Positions 9,383 to 17,910 of a DNA stretch of 64,000 bases are shown here, piece by piece. Source of the DNA: Enterobacteriaceae bacterium 89 (GTDB lineage Bacteria; Pseudomonadota; Gammaproteobacteria; Enterobacterales; Enterobacteriaceae). The notes beneath the pieces were generated by a model. The model was not told the origin of the DNA and did no database searches. It saw only the letters and a list, made by a program, of their open reading frames with translations. Location of the stretch: the NCBI GenBank assembly GCA_014156375.1, contig RQJH01000005.1, positions 310,001 through 374,000 of the forward strand. Direction: 5' to 3'. Numbering within the stretch: the first letter of the stretch is position 1; every line of letters starts with the position of its first letter. Both the position numbers and the translations under genes were made by a program.

Positions 9383-9412
9383 GGCGTAAAGGCTTCGGCC
9401 TTTACGCCTTTT
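9383..9412 (+). terminator. Hairpin with UUCG loop between pilin and chaperone genes
   Basis: Perfect 11-bp stem GGCGTAAAGGC / GCCTTTACGCC closed by TTCG, then TTTTA. It sits 8 nt after the pilin stop and 17 nt before the chaperone start, so it is probably a partial terminator and mRNA-stabilising element within the operon. Confidence 0.85.
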
Positions 9413-9429
9413 ATCAGTGAGGTTATCCG

Positions 9430-10179
9430 ATGTTCAAAAAAGTATTTTCCGCCATTGTTTTAATTGTATCAGTCAGCACCTCGGCGTCAGTATTCGCTGA
9501 AGTCGTTATTAACGGCACCCGAATTGTATTTAATGCCAAAGATAAAGAGTCAGTGGTACAACTAAAAAATAACGGGAAAAATCCTTTTCTTTTGCAGTTG
9601 TGGATTGACGATGGCAACCCCAAGGCCCGGCCAGGGGAGGTAAAAGTTCCCTTCGTTATTAACCCACCGGTGATCCGAATTGATTCCAATAAGGGGCAGG
9701 CGGTGCGCATTATGTCCACCGCGACAGGGCTGCCGAAAGATCGTGAGTCGATATTCTGGTTCAACATGCTGGAAGTACCGCCGAAACCCACGACGCAATT
9801 GAATAACGGCAATAACCTTTTGCAGTTGGCGTTTCGAACCAGGGTCAAACTCTTTTATCGACCGGACAATCTGCAACCGACTCCGCTACAAGCTTATAAA
9901 GATTTGAATATTAGTCTGCAGGGAAACAGCCTGAAGGTAAAAAATACCTCACCGTATTACATCACTTTTAGCAAGCTGGAAGTTCGTGAGTCAAAAGGGG
10001 CGCCGCTGCTGGCGTCGGTCGAGAAATTTGGTCAGCGCATGGTTGAGCCAAAAGGAGAAATAACGTATCCGCTTGCCGTTAAAAAAACAGGACTCAACGG
10101 TGCGACGTTATTTTACAGCGTAATCAATGATTATGGAGGAGAGACAACCAATGAGCAGGTATTACAAAATAAGCCGTAA
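9430..10179 (+). CDS. Periplasmic fimbrial chaperone (PapD/FimC family)
   Basis: 249 aa. Signal peptide to about SVFA, then two Ig-like domains. Subunit-anchoring residues are visible: the Arg of NGTRIVF and the Lys of FRTRVKLFYRP, with the hydrophobic G1 strand (NNLLQLAFRTR) that completes pilin folds. Conserved FWFNMLEVPPKP also matches the family. It overlaps the usher start by 29 nt, so the two are coupled. Confidence 0.93.
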   Translation: MFKKVFSAIVLIVSVSTSASVFAEVVINGTRIVFNAKDKESVVQLKNNGKNPFLLQLWIDDGNPKARPGEVKVPFVINPPVIRIDSNKGQAVRIMSTATGLPKDRESIFWFNMLEVPPKPTTQLNNGNNLLQLAFRTRVKLFYRPDNLQPTPLQAYKDLNISLQGNSLKVKNTSPYYITFSKLEVRESKGAPLLASVEKFGQRMVEPKGEITYPLAVKKTGLNGATLFYSVINDYGGETTNEQVLQNKP

Positions 10180-12694
10180 AGAAAAAAACGTTCTCGTTCG
10201 TAAAACGCATATTGCTCAGCTGGTTTTCATCTTTTTATCTCTTTCACGTGCGGCGCTGGCGGACAATAACGACAGCGTGCAGTTTAATAGTCAATTTTTG
10301 CGCTCGGATATTGATGCCAGCGCCTTTTCTCAGGGAAACCCTGTACCGCAGGGGATCTATTCGGTCGATTTATACGTTAATGAACGCTGGAAAGGCCGCG
10401 CGGAAGTTAAATTCGAGAAAAGCTCGCCTGAATCGAGCGTGGCGGAGCCTTGTTTTGATCTGAAGCTGATTTCACTGCTCGGCATCAACAGCGACAAAAT
10501 CCCCGCCTCTGTCCTGCAGGAATTGAAAGATGGCCGTACCTGCGTGCGCATGGCAACTGTCGATCCTGGCCTCGATGCCCGCTACGACGTAGGAACACAG
10601 CAGCTTAACGTTCAGGCGCCGCAAATCTGGCTGCAGCGCCAGGCGCGCGGCTACGTCAGCCCGGCACTGTGGGATAACGGGATCCCGGCCGCCACGCTGC
10701 AATACGATTACAACGCGTGGCGCGCCGAAATGTCTGGCTCCGACACCTCTTCAACCCAATACCTGGGACTCCGCGGAGGCATTAACTGGGACGTATGGCG
10801 TCTACGCTATCGCGGTACGTTTAACTGGAGCAACGGCCAGGGCTGGAACTATGACAACACCAGCACCTATCTTGAGCGGGCGATAGTGCCTCTGCGCAGC
10901 AAAATGGTGCTGGGTGAATCCACCACCGACGGGCAGGTCTTTGACAGCGTCGGTTTTCGCGGCGTAATGCTGACGTCTGACGATCGGATGTATGAGGATT
11001 CACAGCGCGGCTATGCGCCTGTCATTAATGGGATTGCCAACACCAACGCCCTGGTTCGGGTCAGCCAGCGCGGCGTACGCATCTACGAAACCACCGTACC
11101 GCCGGGACCGTTCGTGATTGACGATCTTTATCCAACCGGTACGGGCGGCGATCTGCTGGTCACGATTAAAGAAGCGGACGGCAGCGAACACAGTTTCACG
11201 GTGACCTATGCGTCTATTGCTGAACTGCTGCGACCGGGCACCACGCGCTACACCCTGATGGGCGGACGCTACCACAACAGCTCCGTCAATGAAAAACCTG
11301 AAATCGTGATGGGGACGCTGCGCCATGGCATCAACAATCTGATCACGGGGTATACGGGCGTGCTCGGCGGGCAGGATTATCAGTCCGTTTCCGGCGGTAT
11401 CGCGCTGAATACGGCCGTGGGGGCCATTTCGAGTGACATCACTCATGCGCGTACCACGCTGCGGGATGATGTTCAGCGCGAAGGGCAAAGCCTGCGTTTC
11501 TCATTCGCCAAAATTTTACCGGTTGTCGATACCAACGTGACGCTGGCGAGCTACCGCTATTCCAGCTCGGGATATTACGACATTGATGACGCGATGCTGC
11601 TGCGCGCCGGTCAGGCGTGGGACAGCAACGGCTACGCCTCCAGTATTAACCGTAAAAACCGTATTCAGCTAAGCGCCAGTCAGACGATTTCCGATACCCT
11701 GGGCAGCTTTAATATCAGCGCCAGCACGCAGGATTACTGGAACCGCAGCGGGCGAGACACTGAATACCAGCTGGGTTACACCAATGCCTTTAAGCGTTTT
11801 AACCTGAACATTAACGCCAGTCGCACCAGGGATCTGGTAAGAGATCAATGGGATAACAAAATTGCCATCGGCATTTCGCTGCCGCTCGGGAACAGCGCCC
11901 AGGCGATGTATCTCAACTCGACTTACGTTCAGGAGCGCGATCACCACGGGGTCCAGAACTCTGTGGCGGGAACGGCCGGGGAAAATCGGCAGTACAACTA
12001 CAGCGCGTTTGCCAACCTCGACAAGTACAGCAATAACGGGACTAAAACCACCGGTGGGGTGAACGGCAACTGGACCGCGCCGTGGACCAGCGTGGGGGGA
12101 AGTCTCTCCGCGGGCAATGGCTATCAGCAGTACGGGATGAACCTTTCCGGCGGGGCGATTGCCTACGGCGATGGCGTGGTCTTTACCCCGATTATGGGGG
12201 ACACCATGGCGGTGGTGGAGGCCGAACACGCGGCGGGGGCCAGAATCACCAACAACAACAGTCTGAGTCTGGACGGCAGCGGTAAAGCCGCCGTGCCGTA
12301 CCTGACGCCTTATCGCCAGAATACTATCGAGCTGGATCCTAAAGGGTTATCGAACGACGTCTCGCTGGACATTACCAGCCAGAACAGCGTGCCGACAGCC
12401 GGGGCGGTCGTCCTGCTGAAATACAAAACGGATGTCGGCCATTCGGTGCTGTTTACTGTTCAGCACAGCAGTGAATTGCCGTTTGGGGCAGCGCTGGTTG
12501 ATGAAAACGACAATATCGTGGGCTATATCGCCCAGGGCGGCCAGAGCTTTGCCCGAGTGAAAAACGAGCAGGGAACCCTGCGCGTTCAGTGGGGCGATTC
12601 ACAGCGTAAGCAATGCAGCTTCAGCTACCGCCTGCCTTCTATGCCTGCAGGCGATAATACCGCACTGCGTCAAAGCACCGTTGTGTGTCAGTAA
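10151..12694 (+). CDS. Outer-membrane fimbrial usher (FimD/PapC family)
   Basis: 847 aa. The 24-strand outer-membrane pore recruits chaperone-subunit complexes and assembles the fibre. It has a signal-bearing N-terminus with a long charged n-region, the N-terminal chaperone-binding domain starting VQFNSQFL, the plug-bearing barrel, and the two C-terminal domains with a disulfide (KQCSFSYRLP ... STVVCQ). ATG 10151 chosen because TGGAGGAG precedes it by 8-10 nt; earlier in-frame starts have none. Confidence 0.93.
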   Translation: MSRYYKISRKEKNVLVRKTHIAQLVFIFLSLSRAALADNNDSVQFNSQFLRSDIDASAFSQGNPVPQGIYSVDLYVNERWKGRAEVKFEKSSPESSVAEPCFDLKLISLLGINSDKIPASVLQELKDGRTCVRMATVDPGLDARYDVGTQQLNVQAPQIWLQRQARGYVSPALWDNGIPAATLQYDYNAWRAEMSGSDTSSTQYLGLRGGINWDVWRLRYRGTFNWSNGQGWNYDNTSTYLERAIVPLRSKMVLGESTTDGQVFDSVGFRGVMLTSDDRMYEDSQRGYAPVINGIANTNALVRVSQRGVRIYETTVPPGPFVIDDLYPTGTGGDLLVTIKEADGSEHSFTVTYASIAELLRPGTTRYTLMGGRYHNSSVNEKPEIVMGTLRHGINNLITGYTGVLGGQDYQSVSGGIALNTAVGAISSDITHARTTLRDDVQREGQSLRFSFAKILPVVDTNVTLASYRYSSSGYYDIDDAMLLRAGQAWDSNGYASSINRKNRIQLSASQTISDTLGSFNISASTQDYWNRSGRDTEYQLGYTNAFKRFNLNINASRTRDLVRDQWDNKIAIGISLPLGNSAQAMYLNSTYVQERDHHGVQNSVAGTAGENRQYNYSAFANLDKYSNNGTKTTGGVNGNWTAPWTSVGGSLSAGNGYQQYGMNLSGGAIAYGDGVVFTPIMGDTMAVVEAEHAAGARITNNNSLSLDGSGKAAVPYLTPYRQNTIELDPKGLSNDVSLDITSQNSVPTAGAVVLLKYKTDVGHSVLFTVQHSSELPFGAALVDENDNIVGYIAQGGQSFARVKNEQGTLRVQWGDSQRKQCSFSYRLPSMPAGDNTALRQSTVVCQ

Positions 12695-12709
12695 CAGGAG
12701 AGACGCATC

Positions 12710-13789
12710 ATGAAACACATCATTTCCATCGCCCTGCTGGCATTTATGGGTCTTTGCGGCAGCGCCCGGGCCGACGGCACCTGGGTTAACTGTGAGCGTA
12801 ACAACGGCTACTACCAATATTTTGACAGCACGACGGTGCAGGTTGGTAAGGACGCGGCGGTCGGGGATATGCTCGGCACCTGGCTGACGTCATCTAACCC
12901 AACGGCCTGGAACTGTACGCATCGTACCAACTACCAGAGCTACACCGTGCCGATGGCGGTGCAGGGGTATCCGCCTTACACCATCTGGGGCACCACCTCC
13001 GTGGACGGGCAAAGTTATAACGTCTACAACACGGCGGTGAAGGCGGGTCTGGGGTATATCGCTCGCTGGCGCTACACGGTGAAAGGGCAAACCAGCGACT
13101 GGTATCCGCTGACCGTCGCCAACGGGGTATACCAGACGCCGTCGCAGCTGTTTAACGTCAGCTATGACAACAGCGCCAGCTGGAATATCGGCGTGGACGT
13201 GCAGATCCGCTTTGTCAAAACGTCGACCTCTCTGACGGCAGGCAGTACCTCGGTGTTTGACCCGATGTATATGCGCCACTACCAGGTTTACAACAGCAGC
13301 AATTCGGTGGGATCCGGCACCTATATGATTGCTGAGTTTCTGGCCGGCGGGCTGAATATCTCGACGACCGGCGGCACCTGCACCACTTCAGACGTCAGCG
13401 TTAATTTACCGGCAGTAGGGCGCAGCGACTTTACGGGCGTGGGTTTCACCGCGGCCCGGACGGATTTCAATCTCAACTTCACCAAATGCCCGGCGGGCCT
13501 GGAGAGTATTAGCTATTTGTTCACCCCGACGACAAGCATTGTGAACAACGCCAACGGCCTGTTTGCGCTGGACAGCAGCTCCACCGCCAGCGGCGTCGCG
13601 CTGCAGCTGCTGACGGACCAGGACGTTCCCATCACGTTCAATACCGCTTATCTGCTCAGCGCCTACGACCCGACGAAAAACAATGCCAATTACAGCGTGC
13701 CGCTGCGGGCGGGGATTTATCAGACGGCTAACGATGTTTCGTCTGGCAGCCTCAGCGGGGCGGTCACCTTTACCCTTAGCTACAAGTAA
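12710..13789 (+). CDS. Two-domain fimbrial tip adhesin (FimH-like)
   Basis: 359 aa, about twice a pilin. Signal peptide ending SARA, an N-terminal receptor-binding domain (about 22-215) starting DGTWVNCERNNGYYQY, and a C-terminal pilin domain from GGTCTTSDVSVNLPAVGRSDF to the donor-strand end FTLSYK. The lectin half is too divergent to name a ligand. It lies 15 nt after the usher, in the usual tip-subunit position, and is the only minor subunit in the cluster. Confidence 0.88.
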   Translation: MKHIISIALLAFMGLCGSARADGTWVNCERNNGYYQYFDSTTVQVGKDAAVGDMLGTWLTSSNPTAWNCTHRTNYQSYTVPMAVQGYPPYTIWGTTSVDGQSYNVYNTAVKAGLGYIARWRYTVKGQTSDWYPLTVANGVYQTPSQLFNVSYDNSASWNIGVDVQIRFVKTSTSLTAGSTSVFDPMYMRHYQVYNSSNSVGSGTYMIAEFLAGGLNISTTGGTCTTSDVSVNLPAVGRSDFTGVGFTAARTDFNLNFTKCPAGLESISYLFTPTTSIVNNANGLFALDSSSTASGVALQLLTDQDVPITFNTAYLLSAYDPTKNNANYSVPLRAGIYQTANDVSSGSLSGAVTFTLSYK

Positions 13790-13808
13790 TCAGACAGTGA
13801 GGCATTAT

Positions 13809-14519
13809 TTGAAAACATGTGCTTTGGGTTTTCACCTTGTCGTGATGCTGCTCGGTGGCCTGTTGCTTTGCCAGCAGGGGCTGGCAGCCACCTACCTGAA
13901 CCAGACGCGGCTGATTGTTACGGATAAGGCCCGGGAAGTGAGTTTTTCAGTCGTTAACGAAGGTGATACGCCGGTGCTGATGCAGCTGTGGAGCGACAGA
14001 GATACCGTGCTGGCGCGCCCGGAGACGATCAAAATGCCGTTCGTGATTACCCCGCCGGTGTTTCGTCTGGAAGGGCAAAAGAGCCGTGCCGTGCGCTTAC
14101 AGCTGCTGGGGGATAACCGGGAACTGCCTGCCGACAGGGAGTCACTGTTTTGGTTAAACGCGCTGGAAGTGCCGCCAAAGCCTCAGGCTAAGGCCGGGAG
14201 CAACCTGTTGCAGATGGCTTTCCGCACCCGGATTAAGCTCTTCTACCGCCCGGCGGCGATTGCCGGGGCTACCTCAGAGGGAGCCGTGAAGCAGCTGCGT
14301 GCCACGAAGACGGCACAGGGGCTCCAGCTTGAGAACCCTTCGCCGCTGCATATTTCACTGCTGAGCCTCACTCTGGCGAACGGTAAAACGCTGACTGCGC
14401 TTCCCGACGACGGGATGATTGCACCTTTTAGTCACATGGAGGTTCATGAACCCTACGCTGAGCCGTCGGCTGTCACCTGGATTGATGACTACGGCGTCGC
14501 TCATGTCTACCACTTCTGA
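13809..14519 (+). CDS. Second periplasmic fimbrial chaperone
   Basis: 236 aa. Like the first chaperone it carries the anchoring Arg (NQTRLIV) and Lys (FRTRIKLFYRP) and the FWLNALEVPPKP segment. The start is a TTG at 13809, set by TGAGG six nt upstream and by the clean signal peptide it gives (MKTCALGFHLVV...GLAA). A GTG at 13797 is inside that Shine-Dalgarno. A second chaperone after the adhesin may serve the tip adhesin specifically; this is inference. Confidence 0.88.
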   Translation: MKTCALGFHLVVMLLGGLLLCQQGLAATYLNQTRLIVTDKAREVSFSVVNEGDTPVLMQLWSDRDTVLARPETIKMPFVITPPVFRLEGQKSRAVRLQLLGDNRELPADRESLFWLNALEVPPKPQAKAGSNLLQMAFRTRIKLFYRPAAIAGATSEGAVKQLRATKTAQGLQLENPSPLHISLLSLTLANGKTLTALPDDGMIAPFSHMEVHEPYAEPSAVTWIDDYGVAHVYHF

Positions 14520-14535
14520 CCAAAAGGATCTTGCG

Positions 14536-15207
14536 ATGTTAGGATTTAATTCTGCTTCCCTGCGTTACAAGTTTATTTATCTGACCAAAAATATTTATCA
14601 CGGCATCGCCATCCATGCGCTTTTTCAGGAGTCGCTGCAGGCCTCGGTGCTGCAACAGGTTTGTGACGCTGACGTGCCGTTTTATCTGATAGACAAATAC
14701 ATCAACTTTATTCCTTTTTCCCTGCGGTTTGAGAGCGCCTGGGCGGATCATTCCTGCGATTTTGAACAGGACATCATTCTTCCCGCCAAGCGCCTGGACG
14801 TGAAGCGGATCCCGTTTAGCAACATCCTGTTTTTTGTGGATATGTACAACCCTGGCCGCACGTCGTTTTTGTCTGTCAGCCAGAATGATACCTTCACCAC
14901 GCTCGGTAAAAAGCTGGATGTGTTTATGGGCCACTGCGCCTCCGTTGTGACGCGGGATAAGAAAAGCCAGTGCTCCAGCTTCTGGTTCACGCTACGCGAG
15001 CAGCAGATTATGTTTCATATGCTGGCGGGAAGAACGGTGAAAGAGATTTCGCAGAAGCTCAACGTCAGCGACAAGCTTATCTACAAGGACAGGGATCTGC
15101 TGACGCGCAAACTGGAAATCCAGCGGGAGCCGTGGCTTTATCGCCGGATGTGCCTGCGGGTGGGGCAACATGCGCTTGAAAGTTCGGCTTTTGGTCCAGG
15201 GCCGTGA
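14536..15207 (+). CDS. LuxR-type HTH transcriptional regulator
   Basis: 223 aa. C-terminal LuxR helix-turn-helix (about 150-205; FTLREQQIMFHMLAGRTVKE then KLNVSDKLIYKDRDLLTRKL). The N-terminal 140 residues have no receiver aspartate pattern and no family I recognise. The start at ATG 14536 follows AAAGGAT. It lies 16 nt after the second chaperone, so it is likely co-transcribed and may control this fimbrial operon. Confidence 0.82.
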   Translation: MLGFNSASLRYKFIYLTKNIYHGIAIHALFQESLQASVLQQVCDADVPFYLIDKYINFIPFSLRFESAWADHSCDFEQDIILPAKRLDVKRIPFSNILFFVDMYNPGRTSFLSVSQNDTFTTLGKKLDVFMGHCASVVTRDKKSQCSSFWFTLREQQIMFHMLAGRTVKEISQKLNVSDKLIYKDRDLLTRKLEIQREPWLYRRMCLRVGQHALESSAFGPGP

Positions 15208-15237
15208 TTTTCGCTGCTCTGAATCCATAAGTACATC

Positions 15238-15257
15238 CTGACATCCCGATAATCCTT
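15238..15257 (+). promoter_or_regulatory. Shared motif CTGACA-N6-TAATCCTT, copy 1
   Basis: CTGACA-TCCCGA-TAATCCTT, 98 nt before the first DUF1120 gene. The same spaced motif recurs at 16154 and 17809, each before the next transcription unit of this fimbrial system, and its left part at 30455. Preceded by CCATAAG as in copy 3. Either a binding site for a local regulator or part of a promoter (CTGACA resembles a -35). Confidence 0.5.
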
Positions 15258-15355
15258 CTCCTCTGGAGCCCGTTTTCCCTGCGGGTGATGATTTAAAGCA
15301 CCGCAGCATCAAAGAATGCTGGCGATGATTTTTATTCACCTGCAAGGAAAACAAA

Positions 15356-16078
15356 ATGAAAAAAATACAACTCTCGCTGTGTGCGCTGGCGGTGCTCGCC
15401 ACCACTGCGCTGTCCGTTCAGGCCGCTTCCAACGTAGAAGTCAAAGTTATCGGTCGTATCGATCCGGGCACCTGTACGCCAAGCCTGACCGGCGGCGGCG
15501 TGGTGGATTACGGCACCATGTCACCTTCTGTTGTTGCTGCAACCGGTTATACCGTACTGCCGCTGAAAGAAGTGCCGTTTTCCGTTAGCTGTACTGCACC
15601 GAGCAAAGTCGCCATTTACGCAGTTAACAACCGACCAAATACCGTGCCGGATAATCCAGACTACTTCTCCGGTGGCGGCTCTGATATTCCAGCGTCGGTG
15701 ACGCTGCTGAATGGCTCACATCCGCGCTCGGCGGGTCTGGGCATTTCAGGAAATTCCAGAGTGGGTGGATATACATTAGGGCTGAAAAGTTCGTCACTTA
15801 AGGCTGACGGCGTAAAAGTCGATCAGCTTTTAAGATACTCCACATCCGATAGCTGGGCGGTGCGAAATGGTGACAGCTATGTGGGCATGTTTACCGGCGT
15901 TTATGAACCGACGCAGGAAAGTTTTGCCACCTCCGGGCAATCCACTCCCGTAGCCTTTACCACGCTGACCGGCACCCTTGGCGTGCAGGCGTTCCTCAAC
16001 CAGCGTAGCCAGTTGGATCTGTCTAACACCGTTCTTTTGGATGGTTCTACCACTCTGGAACTGGTCTACCTGCCTTAG
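15356..16078 (+). CDS. DUF1120 fimbrial subunit, tandem copy 1
   Basis: 240 aa secreted pilin-like protein. Signal peptide ends QAA before SNVEVKVIGRIDPGTC. The conserved DUF1120 N-terminal block (GTCTPSLTGGGVVDYG...PSVVAATGY) and the C-terminal block (LTGTLGVQAFLN...TTLELVYLP) frame a central part unlike copies 2 and 3. DUF1120 proteins occur as subunits in YhcADEF-type chaperone-usher operons. It has its own upstream motif and terminator, so it is probably monocistronic. Confidence 0.85.
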   Translation: MKKIQLSLCALAVLATTALSVQAASNVEVKVIGRIDPGTCTPSLTGGGVVDYGTMSPSVVAATGYTVLPLKEVPFSVSCTAPSKVAIYAVNNRPNTVPDNPDYFSGGGSDIPASVTLLNGSHPRSAGLGISGNSRVGGYTLGLKSSSLKADGVKVDQLLRYSTSDSWAVRNGDSYVGMFTGVYEPTQESFATSGQSTPVAFTTLTGTLGVQAFLNQRSQLDLSNTVLLDGSTTLELVYLP

Positions 16079-16092
16079 TTTTTTCATGATTG

Positions 16093-16117
16093 ACGCCCCG
16101 GTTTCGGGGCGTTTTTA
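16093..16117 (+). terminator. Intrinsic terminator after DUF1120 copy 1
   Basis: ACGCCCCG-GTTT-CGGGGCGT then TTTTATTT. Nearly the same stem and tail as the terminator after copy 3, suggesting both came with the duplication. Confidence 0.9.
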
Positions 16118-16153
16118 TTTCTGCGATCAAAGAATCCCTCCCTTCAGTAATTA

Positions 16154-16173
16154 CTGACAAGCCGGTAAGCCTT
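16154..16173 (+). promoter_or_regulatory. Shared motif CTGACA-N6-TAAGCCTT, copy 2
   Basis: CTGACA-AGCCGG-TAAGCCTT, 114 nt before DUF1120 copy 2. See copy 1 at 15238. Confidence 0.5.
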
Positions 16174-16287
16174 CTCTGCTACAGGCGACATCTTTGCTTA
16201 GTGATAATTCAGCTATACCACGGCATCGCCTTATTTCAGGGCCGAACGTGGTGAGTTATAGACAATATTCACTGCGAGATAAAAATC

Positions 16288-16995
16288 ATGAAAACTATTC
16301 AGAAATCCATCTGCGCGCTGGCGGTGCTGGCAGCAACAGCCGTTTCCGCTCAGGCGGCTTCCAACGTCGACGTTAAAGTTATCGGCCGTATCGATCCGGG
16401 CACCTGTACTCCGACCCTGAGCGGTGGTGGTACCGTTGATTACGGCACCATGAGCCCGTCGATTCTGGCTGCAACGGGTTACACCGTATTGCCAGAAAAA
16501 CAGCTCGACTTTGCTATTTCCTGTACTGCACCGAGTAAGGTGGCGCTACTGGCCGTAAGCGGTCGTCCTGGAACCGTAGCGGGATCAGCTGAAGGCGTAA
16601 ATAATTTAGGTTCCCAACCAGCAGGAACTACCCTGATGGGCCAAACAAACACGAGTGTTGCAGGCCTGGGGAAAGCTGGGAATGCAAATATTGGTGGCTA
16701 TGCTCTGCGTATTGATCCAACAACAGTCAAAGCAGACTCAGCTTCCGTCGACGGGGTGTATTCAGAAAACTCTGGCTCAAGCTGGAAGGCTGGCGCCTTT
16801 GGTACTCCATTCAACAACAATGTCCTTCGATACGTATCTTGGGCTGCTAAAGGTAACACAACCCCAGAAGCCTTCACCAACCTGACCGGAAAACTGAGTG
16901 TCCAGGCCTATATCGCCGATAAATCCACGTTGGATCTGACTAACACCATCCAACTGGACGGTCTGACCACTCTTGAACTGGTTTACCTGCCTTAA
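16288..16995 (+). CDS. DUF1120 fimbrial subunit, tandem copy 2
   Basis: 235 aa. The first 75 or so and last 40 or so residues are nearly identical to copy 3 (SNVDVKVIGRIDPGTCTPTL; LDLTNTIQLDGLTTLELVY), while the middle diverges. Signal peptide ends QAA. GCGAGA is the likely Shine-Dalgarno. Copy 3 follows after 17 nt, making a bicistronic unit. Confidence 0.87.
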   Translation: MKTIQKSICALAVLAATAVSAQAASNVDVKVIGRIDPGTCTPTLSGGGTVDYGTMSPSILAATGYTVLPEKQLDFAISCTAPSKVALLAVSGRPGTVAGSAEGVNNLGSQPAGTTLMGQTNTSVAGLGKAGNANIGGYALRIDPTTVKADSASVDGVYSENSGSSWKAGAFGTPFNNNVLRYVSWAAKGNTTPEAFTNLTGKLSVQAYIADKSTLDLTNTIQLDGLTTLELVYLP

Positions 16996-17012
16996 TTTAC
17001 CGCGAGAGAAAA

Positions 17013-17726
17013 ATGATGAAAATGATGAATAAATCCCTCTGCGCGCTGGCGGTGCTGGCAGTAACAGCGGTATCCGCTCAGGCGGCTTCCAACGTCGACG
17101 TTAAAGTTATCGGCCGTATCGATCCGGGTACCTGTACCCCGACCCTGAGTGGTGGTGGTGTCGTGGATTACGGCACCATGAGCCCGTCAATTCTGGCGGC
17201 AACGGGCTATACCCTTCTTCCTCAAAAGCAGGTTGATGTATCTATCGCTTGTACTGCGCCAAGCAAGGTGGCACTGAAGGCGTTGAATGGCCGCCCTGGG
17301 ACAGTAGCTGGTGCTTCAGAAGGAAGTTATGGCTTTGCCCCGCAGCCAAATGGAACAACCATTTTTGGGAGCGCTAATGCACTTGATGTTGCAGGTCTGG
17401 GTAAAGCTGGAAATGCGAACATTGGTGGCTATGGATTACGGATCACCCCAAACTCTTTCCAGGCGGATTCGGTGGCTGTTGATGGCCTGATTTCTGATAA
17501 CAGTGGTTCAAGCTGGGTCAAATCAGTTATTGGCAATATCTTTAACGGGGGTCAACAGCGTTATGCGTCATGGGGAGCCTCAGGTACTACCAGTCCTGTC
17601 GCTTTCACCAACCTGACCGGCAAACTGGACGTACAGGCCTATATCAACGACAAATCACAGCTCGATCTGACCAACACGATCCAGTTGGACGGTTTGACCA
17701 CGCTGGAACTGGTTTACCTGCCATAG
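17013..17726 (+). CDS. DUF1120 fimbrial subunit, tandem copy 3
   Basis: 237 aa with the same layout as copy 2. Only the central part (about 75-195) differs strongly, and even there GLGKAGNANIGGY is shared. At DNA level the first 170 nt of copies 2 and 3 differ at only scattered positions. The N-terminus MMKMMNKS offers several closely spaced ATGs; the first is used here because GAGAG lies before it. Confidence 0.87.
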   Translation: MMKMMNKSLCALAVLAVTAVSAQAASNVDVKVIGRIDPGTCTPTLSGGGVVDYGTMSPSILAATGYTLLPQKQVDVSIACTAPSKVALKALNGRPGTVAGASEGSYGFAPQPNGTTIFGSANALDVAGLGKAGNANIGGYGLRITPNSFQADSVAVDGLISDNSGSSWVKSVIGNIFNGGQQRYASWGASGTTSPVAFTNLTGKLDVQAYINDKSQLDLTNTIQLDGLTTLELVYLP

Positions 17727-17748
17727 TATTTCTTCGTGCTTATACTCA

Positions 17749-17776
17749 CGCCCCGGCTCACACCGGGGCGTTTTTA
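17749..17776 (+). terminator. Intrinsic terminator after DUF1120 copy 3
   Basis: CGCCCCGG-CTCACA-CCGGGGCG then TTTTTATTT. It separates the pilin genes from the chaperone-usher genes. Confidence 0.9.
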
Positions 17777-17808
17777 TTTCCGCTAACCTGTTAAACCATA
17801 AGCATTTA

Positions 17809-17828
17809 CTGACACCGACGTAATCCTT
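17809..17828 (+). promoter_or_regulatory. Shared motif CTGACA-N6-TAATCCTT, copy 3
   Basis: CTGACA-CCGACG-TAATCCTT, 82 nt before the chaperone gene. See copy 1 at 15238. Confidence 0.5.
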
Positions 17829-17910
17829 TACGTCTGTAGTGCGCCCCGCTAAATCCTCATACTTTCCGCAACTCCGCCATCCGCGCGGCAAGACTTAACG
17901 GAATCTGACT

